A stretch of DNA of 64,000 bases from Oscheius sp. JU75 (taxonomy: Eukaryota; Nematoda; Chromadorea; Rhabditida; Rhabditidae). Where the stretch lies: positions 4,960,001-5,024,000 of the forward strand of contig JASJZC010000004.1 of assembly GCA_037178855.1 (NCBI GenBank). Direction: 5' to 3'. A program made the translations under genes and the position numbers. This document shows, piece by piece, positions 54,152-64,000 of this stretch; the stretch's first letter is position 1; each line of letters opens with the position of its first letter. The notes beneath the pieces were generated by a model. The model was given only the letters and a program-made list of their open reading frames with translations. It did not search any database and was not told where the DNA came from.

Positions 54152-56784
54152 CTATCGGATAATGGAGGATTGGATCAATTGATTCAGGAAGAGAATCACG
54201 GACTGCTGATTGGCTGTCCTATTGGATTGAACGAAGCTCAGAGCCTGTTCCTGGCAGTCCAGAAGACGACGTTGCAACTGCTCTGTTAGATCCCGGAGGG
54301 CTCGAACTTCGGTCTCCACGACGCGAAGAGTGCTCTCGGCTGAGGAGGCAGCCGACTGTGCCCTGACTGCCTCTGTCTGGAGCGTATTGGCACGGCTCTC
54401 CAGATAGCGGCACTTATTCTCGGCCATAGTCAGCTTGGTCTTGTTCATTGAACAGTCGAAACAATTGGCTGTCCCGTCCGGAGAGGCCGAGGAATGAGTC
54501 TCGGCTGGAGAAACGTGAGGGGAGAGGAAATTGGGACGGGAGGAGTCCACACTCTGAAAACTGAGGATAAGAGGAGGGGTTGGCTGGAGCGGCATTGAAC
54601 CAGGGACCGTTTTCTTTGTAAGCGATACATTTAGCCATTAGGCTACCGAGCAAAGTTTTAACGCAAACAGTTTGTTCGTGATGTACTTACCAAATGATGG
54701 AAGGCGCTCGGAGCGTTGGTGTTCTTCTTGAACAGACTAATAGGCGATTGGATGGGAGAAGAGGCTCCCGTGGATGAGGATGATCCGGCACATGGACTGA
54801 CTGAACTTTTCGCGCTGCTTTCAAATTTGGGCTCATCGGTGTCACTGCCCGAGCTGTTTAGCTTTTCCTCATCGTCACTCTTGTGACTCTGATCGTCCTT
54901 CTCCACATTGATCTCCATCTCTTCCTCTTTCGGGAACACGTCGAGAGGACGGGTCGTGGGAATGGGCTTGGGGAGCTGGTTGAGCCAGGGAAGGCCGAAA
55001 GGCTGCTGGGTCATGAGCTGGTTGAGCATGATGCGGTCACGTATTCTTGTCAGATCCTCTTGGGTAGGCGTGAGAGGAGGAGGAGCGGAGGAGAAGAAGG
55101 GGAGCGTGGCTGAAATAAATATCCAGTTCAGGCAAAACTAAAGTCAATGGCGCTGTTTCTGTATCTTAGAGCTGGACAGTCTTGAATCTTGGTACTTAGA
55201 ACTTAGACAAATTGAGCAACTATTGGATGTTCGAAGAGTTTGAAGCATGTTTTCGAAACTCGCTCAATTAGTGTTCTATATAGTGGCGCTACTGTGAGTA
55301 CACAGTGACAAAGAGATAGAGAGACCGACTTACCGCCATGTGAAGGAGGATGAAGTGCCTGAAGCTGTCTGGGTACTGGAATAGGAGCGAAGGCAGACCG
55401 GTCATTCGGATCTCCCGGAAACAGCCCCTTGCCTATCACCGGCACAGAGATGGACTTGCCCTCTTCCCGAGCCTGTACATGCATATGTAGGCTGGTCTTG
55501 TCAGGAAATGCCCAATTGCAGCAGCGGCACATGAACTGAAATTGGCTGGTAAACAGAAAGATCTGACAGAAGCTGACCATTCTGGAGATCTGGTGCTGTT
55601 TGTACATGTGCGTCCTCAGGGTCTCATTGCCTGAAAGTTCGATTTCATCTCCCCATCTTTAAAAACGAGTTTGTTGTCTTTTTTCTCTCCCACCGGTCTT
55701 GGGTAGGTCTCTTTTGTTTCAAAAAGACGCAAAAAGGCCGTCGCCGGAATGGACCATATCAGACACGGCGATTTATGTTCACAAATGCGCATCATAGACG
55801 CACTGGAGCTTTCGATGTCGGCGCGAAAATTAGAACCGATTCGTCAATTTTCTAGCCAGTTTGGTCGGGAAAAGCCGGCTCGGCGGAAAATGAAACACAC
55901 GGAACAGTTTTTGATGGACTTCTATCTAAACTACCGTTCAGTCAGATTCCCGAATTTCAGATACCAGACGTCTAAATTTGCCTATCTATCTCTACCATCT
56001 AATCCGATACTTTAGATTATAGGCTTCTCATACATACTGTTATCGTCTGAACAAGAGAGGGGAAAGCCTCTTGAGATTGTTCGGTCACCGGAGGCAGTGT
56101 CAGATCTAAACTTATCTAATACCAACGGTGTCGGCCTAAATCGATATTCAAGAGTTTAGGTTGCAAAGACTGTTCCCCTGTGGGAGACTCATCGTCTGAA
56201 CCAGACAATAGAGTGGACTCTTGGATACTACGGCAACAGGATAATTTAGAACAGCTGACCGTAATGAATACAAGAGTACATCCTGAAGCAAGAGTACAGC
56301 CTGAATGAGAAAGACGGAAGGTAAAATTTTAAAGAGACTTTGGGAGGACAAGCGGCCAGAAAAAAAAGAGCGTTGAAGAGAGTATCCGTTTTTGGGCGCG
56401 CAAACTTTCCCCTCACTTTCGCTTGATCCCGATTTTTCAAAGGTGAAAAGGAGGAAAAAGCGAACGGATTTGACTGGAGTGTAATGAGGAAAAAGTCTAG
56501 TTAAGAAAGAGAGTCAGAGTCACTGTACCGTCTTCCTGTGTCTCCTGCGGCTTCAGCTTCCTCTTCCTGTTAGCAGCGAAGCCGGCGGATTCAAACGCAG
56601 CTAGATACTCGTTCTTCCTCTGCAGTATTCGACAAACATTGCTCTTGGCGATGGAATAGCGTTCGGCAATGGCTGCCTGACTGAGACCGACGTTCTGCTC
56701 GGCGAGACGAATGAGCTGGACCTTCTCCTGTAGCGTCAGCTCCTTGTAGGGCTTCTTGTTCTTCTTCTGCTCGTCCTGCTGCAT
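54152..56784 (-). CDS. Transcription factor with pipsqueak-type HTH and C2H2 finger, 443 aa
   Basis: Five exons with all phases agreeing: 56784-56529, 55630-55578, 55535-55334, 55109-54691, 54553-54152 (444 codons with stop). Residues 14-65 form a CENP-B/pipsqueak-type helix-turn-helix: ELTLQEKVQLIRLAEQNVGLS then AAIAERYSIAKSNVCRIL, the recognition part typical of this DNA-binding module. A zinc-finger follows: MYKQHQISRM closing one half and FMCRCCNWAFPDKTSLHMHV the next (C-x2-C...H-x-H). Then a long Ser/Glu-rich region (DEEKLNSSGSDTDEPK) and a C-terminal coiled coil (RANTLQTEAVRAQSAA...EQLQRRLLDC) for dimerisation. The HTH lacks the transposase domain that usually accompanies it, so it looks domesticated. 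I cannot name an orthologue. Confidence 0.85.
54598..54665 (-). repeat. tRNA-like element in an intron
   Basis: Minus strand: A box GTAGCCTAATGGCTAAATG and B box CTGGTTCAATGCCG at tRNA spacing with a plausible anticodon loop, but the acceptor ends (GCTCGGT versus CCGCTCC) do not pair. Lies in the intron before the last exon of the HTH/zinc-finger gene. Confidence 0.5.
55130..55320 (+). repeat. Dispersed repeat family B, copy
   Basis: AGTCAATGGCGCT, GACAGTCTTGAATCTTGG, TTCGAAACTCGCTCAATTAGTGTT, TATAGTGGCGCTACTGTGAG and GACAAAGAGATAGAGAGA match family B at 11740 and 50875. In an intron of the HTH/zinc-finger gene. Confidence 0.6.
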
Positions 56785-59700
56785 GGCCACATGTACAAGA
56801 GGACGAAGGCGAAAGCTGCTGCTGCCCCAAGATTATAGAGAGTTCAGTTCTGACCCCGCTTTCGCCCGCCTCGGCCGAAAAGGGTCGACTGGGTGGACAG
56901 ATCCAGGAGGGGGATCTGGGTAGAAAAGAGTCAGGAGGTAGGAAAATGAGGAAGAATTTGGAAAGAAATAGATTGTCTCTGTCTCTAGTAATCTGTGAAT
57001 CTCGATAAGAAGGTAAGAAGAGAGAGCCAGACTCTGGGAACGAGACTGACTACAAAACTGGCAGACAAGTTGTGGTTGCTATGCCCTGGGGCTCTGCTCG
57101 GACACGCGGAAGTCCACCCGCCGTGAAAAACGCAGTGGTCAGGGGCGGTCGTCGCAAACAAACATGCACAAACTGCTGGGGGAGGAGGGTCGTCTCTCAT
57201 AGAGAGCTGCAATTTTTATGTTTTGATAGCCTTGTACTGTTTGAATAGGCCAGAATAGGGATTGTACTGAGGGTGGAGGTCAGTACCAGTCGGACACAGC
57301 GTTTCATCACAAGGGCTTCGATTGAGAATTCAAGAGACTCTTGTCAGATTTGGCCTTGTTGATAGACTTTCACTCACGCGACTCACAGTACTCACTGTCT
57401 CTACAGAACATGGCCAATCTCTCTGCCAGTACAGCATTACATGCCTCAGTCTCTTATTATGATAAGAAAACAGTCGTTCCTGTTACCATTTGGTTCCACT
57501 TGTTTCAAATAAGAAAACGACTGAGAAAAGACAAAGAGAAATAGTTTTCGAGGAGCTCCATTTGATCCGTTGTCTGATTGAGAGCAATACAAGTGAGCTG
57601 TTGAACAGTTATGTTTGCGAGTCCTTCAGTATAGTAGACCGGTACTTCAAGAGTCTAGAGTTATGGGTCAGATATCAGAGAGTAGAGTAGTAAAATTGGT
57701 AGTAACAGTCCATTGCCTCTCTCACTCATCTTTGGAGTTCTTCGCCTCATGCCCAATAGTTCTCCGACCACCCATGTCCTATCTCTGTCGACAAAAGACA
57801 CATGTGGGGGAAGTATCGGTTTGTGTGTGTGCTCGATTTTCGCACTTCCTTCGCCGACTGTCAGAGAGTGTTCAAAGAGGGTCCACAAACAAAGACAAAA
57901 CTTTCTCTCCACTTCTCTTTTTGGGATCCTTGGTAAGTCTAAGAGAGACTGTGCCCTCTCTGTTTACTTTCCAATAACCACTGGACAATGTGACGTCAGT
58001 TTTGAATTCAGAAGAGGGGAGGGACAAACAATCGCCCGACCTGGCACCGACCGTGGAGAAGACAGCTGTACTCTCATCTCTCTATGGCTGTACGATCTTT
58101 TTTCTGGCTAAACTGACCAAAAGGGTCACTATCGAGAGGGACGAGGGTTTACCTCAAAACCGGACAGACTTGTATTTTGGATAGTGGACACCGGTCCGGA
58201 AATGTGTCAATCCCCTTATCAAAAACAGAGATTCGGATTAGTGCCTCGGGGCAGTTCAGAGGGAGAGTCACAGAGCATGACAAGAGAGTGAGGGATATGA
58301 AAAGTGAGATCGGATTTTTTTCGGAGTTTATGTCTGTCGCGAATGAAGGGATGAATAGAATTGGGGGTTGATGGAAAACTGCAGACATTCCCAGGTAGAA
58401 GGACCACTGGTTTTCACACAGTACTTTGGTTTGCAAATATCCAAGGGCGGCAGATTTTATAAGTTTGTAAGCTCAAAAGTACTCAGAAATGCTACTGTCG
58501 AATGAGTCAAAGTGTCTCAAACGTGCAGGACGATATCTGTCAGGTAGTTTGTTTTGAAGACTGTTTTATGTTCTGTAATAGCGGGTGACCGGTTGCCAGT
58601 GACGGATGTGCCCGTGCCTACCATGTTACTTTGCCCCTCTCAAGCTTCCACTTTCTGCCTGTTTATCCGACCTAGCCACCCATCTCGATTCAGATCGCAA
58701 TGTTTCTGAACACAATTAAACTCAACTGTTGAACTCAAAATATGACATAGACCTCTTGACAGTTTAATCACTTATCAGTGTCTGTCTAATTAACTCGCGG
58801 TAACGATCAGATAGTTGAGTTCAAATTTAGGCGTTGCTCCTCTGCTCCTCTATACTTTTAGATAATATTTGCTCCCCCAGTTAGTCCAAATCCCCTTTCT
58901 CGAATCTACTAGACTTTTGGTCAACACTCTAGTAGGTTTTGTGAAGCCCTCCGTGGCTCAACTTCCACTCTCAAAAACAGATTTCCCAGGGCTTCTTGTT
59001 TGCAGAGACTTAGCCAGTCTGAATTTGGAAAGCCGAGGGATTACTTGAACAGTGGAGCTTTCCCAATCGTCAGAGTTTATCCAGCTGCGTTCCCGAGTTT
59101 ACAAATACTAGAAATGACCCTAAGCTCTTTTCAAAGAGGGTCAGTCATAAAACCGAATCTCCCCCTCTACAATTTACACATTCGCGCCAGGCTAAAATGC
59201 GCCGTCTCGAGGTGAAATTTAGGACAGATGGGCTTTTGACTGCGCAATCGCAATTTACGGTCAGCCTAAGGAAGGATAGTGCGTTGCGCAACGAGCGGAA
59301 AAGGGGAAAGTTCAAATTGGGTTCGACAATCTTCGAGACTGCCTGACAGTCCTTGTACACAGAAACATTTGACTGAAAGCAAAACATATTTAACTACACT
59401 GGCTTTCCCAAGAACGGTTGAGTTTCCTACAGGAGAAGCTACAGTAGACGACCCTCACAGTCAGATCTCTGAAGCTCATGCCGCTGTTTACGCGCGTCTT
59501 TCCGTTAGCCGCCGTTCCAACGGCGGGAAAGCGAAAGGTCAGTCTGTCCCAGTTAGTATGAAACAGCACACGCAACACTCGAGGTGAGAGATCCCCAGAT
59601 TGTACGAGACTGTTCTCACGTCATGCGTGGAATGATACTCCCATTCAAACAAGTGGGAGCTTATAAATTCCAAAACAGTAAAGGAAATCCGATTCCCAAA

Positions 59701-60262
59701 ACTGGCGCTGCATTCCTAGAAAGATTGGGCCGCTTTGGAACATTATGAACTTTATAAAACTTTATCTTTTACTTTTACTGACGCTGTCCAGAGTAGTCCG
59801 TAAAGCAAATCGAACATCAAGTTTTTTTATTTTTTTTTGTTTGTTTTTCGAAAGCCTACCATAGTGAGTTTGGCAGCAAGTTTTTAGAGAGTAAAGGACT
59901 ATGACAGTTCAGAATTCTCTAGTAAACCTTAGAGATACAGTGGAACATGAAGTGAAACCTTATACAAAGTTGAGAACAGGAAATAGTTAGCGGACCCATA
60001 AAGAGTCCCAGTCAATCAGACCTTCATGAGCTCTTTTCCTTCCCTCTCTACAGTTTGGCCCAGTCGGTCACAGTCTCCTAAGCCTTACGTCCTAATCCCT
60101 CTTCTCGGCTTTTATGCTTTCTCCTCTTAGCCTGTGTGACACTCCTGTCCTCAATCTGTCCGCTGGCCCCAAAATGGGAAGAAAAAGGCGTCCCGCTAAT
60201 AGAGTGACCGGGAGAAAATTACCCTCGTGTCTTACTTTCTACCATTTCCCTTGTGACGAGCA
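56785..60262. other. Intergenic
   Basis: No gene found on either strand over 3.5 kb. GT/CA-rich and GAGAC-type low complexity in places. Open frames at 57341-58184 (plus) overlap one another out of frame and lack motifs. 59820-59840 is a T-rich tract. Confidence 0.4.
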
Positions 60263-60661
60263 CTAGACATAGAGAGGGACTGTATAGACATATGGGTCAA
60301 GCGCGAGTGGAAGAGATGGATTGGAGATAAGTAGTTGAAAAGAAGAGACTCACTGGTTATGTCTTTCCGGCAGAGAGTACACTTGTAGCTCTTGAAGTGT
60401 GCTTGCATCCGGTGGCGGGAGAGGGACGAGGAGTGACAGAAGACCTTTCCACATATTGAGCAGCGGAAGGATCCTGGAAGAGATTCGAAATTTGGAAGGT
60501 CGAAAGTGACAGAGACACAGGAACACAGAACCTCAGAGACACTGACATAGAAACCCATCGAACGAACCTTTGAGATCCGGCCTCTTGAGTTCTGCTCTGA
60601 AGGCTGCTGCTCTGGCGTCGTCGCTCGAATGTGGACTGCTCTCCTCCTCTCTGAGACTCAT
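60263..60661 (-). CDS. Small C2H2 zinc-finger protein
   Basis: Exons 60661-60568, 60473-60354 and a last short one to a stop at 60263, about 77-82 residues. MSLREEESSPHSSDDARAA then a linker, then a full finger CSICGKVFCHSSSLSRHR with the His pair (C-x2-C-x12-H-x4-H) and a half finger YKCTLCRKDIT. A pyrimidine tract and TATAG acceptor sit immediately before the ATG (a candidate trans-splice site). Another open exon upstream (60813-60696, minus) may belong to an alternative 5' end, but its phase does not fit. Too small for a family assignment. Confidence 0.5.
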
Positions 60662-63479
60662 TCCTATAGAGAAAAATAAGCGGAAACTACCTGCATTGAA
60701 TCTCGTCATAGTCGTCCGCTGTGACGACGAAATCATCGCCCTCTATGTGATTCTCCACGGAGCCGAGGACGTGACGACTCGAGGCGGGAGCGTGGAGAAT
60801 CATCTGAAAGTTCAAAGAGTCGTAAAGAAAGGTTTGTTATCATAAGGAAAGAAGCAATTGGAGCGTGTCGTTAGATCGCAAGCAAAACAAGACCACACGG
60901 ACTGCACTTTCTTCCAATCAAGCCAAATGGCCAGGAGGTTCTGCTCTCATGAAGAGAGATGACGGCTCTGATACCCTTTAATCGGACAGATTTAAACTAA
61001 TCTGGCCAATAGCAACTTCCATAGAAACAGCGGAGATCACTATTTGTTATTGAGAGAAAGAGGACAAGGGTCATTGGGGCCATATTCAGAGTGAGAGAGA
61101 CAGTCTCTCTGACGGAAGAGTCTAATGAGCGAGGGCGAAAGTCGACGAATTGAGGACGAGTCTCGGGAGAGGGAAAGCGAAAAGGATAGAAAGAGACTTC
61201 TGGCACTCGCGCAACCACCTCAATAGACTTTTTCGAACGGGGTATGTCGTCTCTCTCGAGAAAGGAGCTATACTGGAGGGAAGTTTGAGTACAGAGAAAC
61301 AGAGATAGAAACATATGTGGACATAGATCGGCTTAAACTTTCCAGCACTCTCAAACAATGTTTAAGGAACCCTCTATTGAGGTAGAATCAGTTCCACAAG
61401 AATAGCGTTATTATTGCTGAGATCACTGATAAGGATACCTATTCCAAAAGTCAAGGAAATGATTATAGAAAATGATTAAAGAGAGAAAGAGACATTGAGA
61501 AGTTTAATATGAGAAGAGCTATCGATATGTCTGTTTAGTTTGTCGAACCGTCTGTGTTTAGTGTCAAAAAGCAACATCAACGAATCAATAAACAGTGGGT
61601 GTCTGTCAAATCTACGCAGCTGTAGGCTACATTGGAAAACTGAGATGGTGAATGTCATGTTGACTTCTATAGAGTGCACGGAACATTTGATGAGAGAGAC
61701 AGAGAGATACAGGAAACGAGCACTTAGGGTATGTTCTGTATAAGTAGGAAAGGGTCGATTAGTAACGGGTAAAGCTTACAGCTAGCTAGGTATCGCGGCT
61801 CTCACTTCTCCGCTAGTTGCTGTTTCTCTCTAATGAAAGCGCGAACTTGTTTGCGGTGGATACGAGTAAAGGGAGTATCGTGCTAGGATTTGGTATGGAG
61901 AGACAGGGAGACTTGAAGAGACAGAGTCAATCTTCGGATGCGTTTCTTTCGAAGCTTAGAGACCAAAAGAAAGAATTGTGTAAAGTGCTTCGAAGTGCTA
62001 GCCCAAGTTAGCGGGCCCTGGATGGGTGGGCGGTACGCCGTGTCTGGATCTGCTTGTAGCGAACCGAGGAGAATTGGGACACTCTCTCACAGTCGGCGGG
62101 CTAGCTGGCTTATCAACAAGACTTGTACTTGACATATAGACAGAATCAGACTGATTCGAAAAGTGCCAGATTAGCCTCATTGAGACTATAAGCAGAAAGC
62201 TGGAACGTCGTCATTGAAGCTGGACCTCACATCATCAGAATTTGATTTCTGTTGTGTTCTGGTCGGTCGAGACAGTACGGGTAAGAAGGGAAAGGGTCAG
62301 GGATGTGTTCCGAAGTGGAACAAGAGCGCCCATGCGATGTTGCGATAAACGTAAAACAAACCACTTCCGATTAAGGATCGCGCCATTCTCGCTGTACATA
62401 GCATTAAAAAACTATTTTATAGTACAGACAGAGAGAGACAGATCAGGACGGTTAGAATAGGAACGGGCACAAGAAGACAGATTGACAGAGACAGATTCAG
62501 ACAGAACAGTTTGTTAGTCACGAATGAGAGAGAAGGGCAGCTAGGATGGTTCTATTGGTACACCTACGATAGACATCTGCTGTTTTCCGGCATCCCCACT
62601 TTTTGTTTCTGCTCATCGTGAGGTTTTTAGGGTTGCAGATGTGCGAAATGTCAGAAAAAATATCGCGAGCAGGTGTGAAAACGGCGCTACGATAGCTATA
62701 CGTTCTTATAATCCTCACTAGCATTCGGTTTGGGAAAAGAATATAAATGCAACTGACTTGAAGAGTTGTCGTTGGGTAGCGCCAACCATAGCCGAAGAAA
62801 GGCGTAACGCTGACAGAAACGACAGTTCGGAAGAGACTTCCGAGCAGAAGTGATTTGTTTCGGAAACCAAGAGACTTGAAAAGACAGAGGATTACCCTTG
62901 ACAGGACTCGACAAGTACTTTTCTCGGAAGGCTACTAATCGAGTTTGCCTCAGTCTTTCTGTCTCCACTGACCATTAGACCATCTCAAAAGATCAGAGAG
63001 TTTCACCCAAACGGCTTCACAGATTTCGAGCGCGTAGACTGGATCTTGCGTTGTTTTCGCGGGTCACTTGTCTTTCATGCAAATCAGGGCTATGCTCCCT
63101 ATTGCGTCGTTTCCAAAAGGGTAAACAAACTTTCGCTCTAATTCGCGCGCGATGGAAGGAAGATATCCTAAGTTCAGGAGGGCGAGGTACTGTCCCTCTA
63201 CGGGTAAACACGGAATAAATACAAGGTCTCCTGTTCAAAAGATTGTTTCAGAAAGAGACCTTGACTCCTGGATCAGTCGGTTTCGCTGGTTCGCCAGTCT
63301 TTATCTGACAAATGGCTGTGCGAAGATAGTCATTTGGCCTCCTTTAGAGGACAAACAATGTCAGTCGGTGTTTCCTATTATGAGATAATGGGTGTCCTAC
63401 CTTTTATACAAAAATGTGTCTTTCTGTCTCCGTGTGTCTGTGTTTCTGCGCCCTTGTGTTCCGGTATCTCTGTATCTCT
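60662..63479. other. Intergenic
   Basis: No gene recognised. The only candidate exon is at 60813-60696 (minus). GA-rich low complexity near 61080-61110 and 62420-62480. Confidence 0.4.
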
Positions 63480-63503
63480 ATGTCTCTATCTAACTGCCTT
63501 CAG

Positions 63504-63616
63504 CAACCACGAAAACTTTAAGAAACATTCAGGAAAATTATTTGTCCACGGCGGCGATCGAACCAACAACCCTTGCCGGCATGCAATTGTCAAGCAACGA
63601 TCACCACTACGCCATG
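63504..63616 (-). repeat. tRNA-derived SINE-like element, copy 1
   Basis: Minus strand: A box TGGCGTAGTGGTGATCG, a variable-arm-like GCATGCCGGCAAGGG, B box TTGGTTCGATCGCC, then a tail ending TTTTCCTGAATGTTTCTTAAAG. Layout (long variable arm) matches a class II tRNA (Ser/Leu type). Not a functional tRNA because the acceptor stem does not pair. Confidence 0.65.
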
Positions 63617-63629
63617 CAGACAACGAACA

Positions 63630-63740
63630 AGTGGCCGAGTGGTTATTATCGTTGCTTTTCAACCGCATGCGGCGAGGGTACTTGGTTCTAATCCCGCCGG
63701 AGCGTAAATTACTTGAGTACGTTCTCTAAAGTTTTCGAAC
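63630..63740 (+). repeat. tRNA-derived SINE-like element, copy 2
   Basis: Plus strand: A box GTGGCCGAGTGGTTAT, the GTTGC and CGCATGCGGCGAGGGTA blocks, B box TTGGTTCTAATCCC, then a tail GTTCTCTAAAGTTTTCGAACAC homologous to copy 1's tail. It faces copy 1 head to head, 13 bp apart. Confidence 0.65.
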
Positions 63741-63860
63741 ACACTGGACACTTTTGGTGATGTCTAAAATAATAGTAAATGCTCCAAATGTGGTACAGTT
63801 ACTCAAACTTCTTCAATGTAAGAAAGTGGTTGTGAAGTTTGGACATCAGACTGTATTCAA

Positions 63861-63943
63861 CAACCTCAAAAACCTTGGAAAACATTCAGGAAAATCGAAC
63901 CAACTACCCTCGTCGGCATGCGATTGCAAAGATCACTATCGCG
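63861..63943 (-). repeat. tRNA-derived SINE-like element, copy 3 (partial)
   Basis: Minus strand: AGTGATCTTTGC, GCATGCCGACGAGGGTA, TTGGTTCGAT, then the tail TTTTCCTGAATG as in copy 1. The 5' end is degraded; the bases after it to 64000 show nothing more. Confidence 0.6.
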
Positions 63944-64000
63944 TGTTATTCCTGGCAAAAGTCAATTGGATTGTCAAGCACCTGCTCAGTTTATTACTTT

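Noticed and set aside
61990-62120. Possible structured RNA (GC-rich, tRNA-like look)
   Set aside because: No A/B box pair at tRNA spacing and no pairing acceptor stem.
1-64000. CRISPR array, operon or bacterial/viral insertion
   Set aside because: No regularly spaced repeats; every supported gene has spliced, eukaryotic structure; no virus-like or integrase frame was seen.

Overview
The window looks like nuclear DNA of a nematode. The evidence is direct: genes are built of small exons split by many 32-60 bp GT-AG introns; there is an MSP-domain gene (28507-29103), a nuclear receptor with the divergent nematode P-box CSACAAYFRR (5626-7800), a cytosolic PTP of the kind nematodes carry in large numbers, and several genes with a 3' splice acceptor just before the start codon and no matching donor, as expected for spliced-leader trans-splicing. 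I cannot name the species. ORFs listed below were joined by eye across introns; gene spans run from start codon to stop codon and include introns.

Layout. 0.5-2 kb: PTP gene (-) with a tRNA-Ala nested in an intron on the opposite strand. 5.6-10.3 kb: nuclear hormone receptor (+) meeting a large unrecognised gene (-) tail to tail with 10 bp between stop codons. 11.6-13.8 kb: two small genes, a basic secreted protein and a 121-aa cysteine-knot-like ligand resembling the insect PTTH/Trunk family. 14-16.7 kb: SLC22-type transporter (-). 17.5-19.2 kb: a 49-aa secreted Cys-rich peptide and a cathepsin B-like protease (-). 19.3-20.4 kb: a long inverted repeat. 21.6-23.9 kb: SVOP-type transporter (+). 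24-28.5 kb: a membrane-anchored flavodoxin-like protein and an ADCK2-like ABC1 kinase (-), the latter head to head with the MSP-domain gene. 29.5-35.7 kb: WDR24 (GATOR2 subunit, -) with an unusual long C-terminal tail, head to head with TMEM209 (+, 36-38.6 kb). 39-40.7 kb: NeuroD/cnd-1-type bHLH gene (-) with a large upstream gene-poor region. 44-47.2 kb: SLC36 amino-acid transporter (+) with a Tyr-rich secreted peptide gene nested antisense in its long intron. 49-53.9 kb: four-TM protein with an Arg/Asp-repeat tail, then a Thr/Ala/Pro-rich membrane protein. 54-56.8 kb: transcription factor with a pipsqueak-type HTH and a zinc finger (-). 60.2-60.7 kb: small zinc-finger gene (-). The right edge carries tRNA-derived SINE-like repeats.

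No operon, virus, bacterial insertion or CRISPR array is evident. The gene set is a mix of housekeeping (GATOR2/TORC1 nutrient sensing, amino-acid transport, nuclear envelope, mitochondrial kinase), neural/developmental regulators and small secreted products. Noncoding DNA is rich in GAGACA-type purine repeats and at least four dispersed repeat families. Two promoter styles are visible: secreted-product genes with a TATA box 32-42 bp before the ATG, and housekeeping or regulatory genes with a trans-splice-like acceptor instead.
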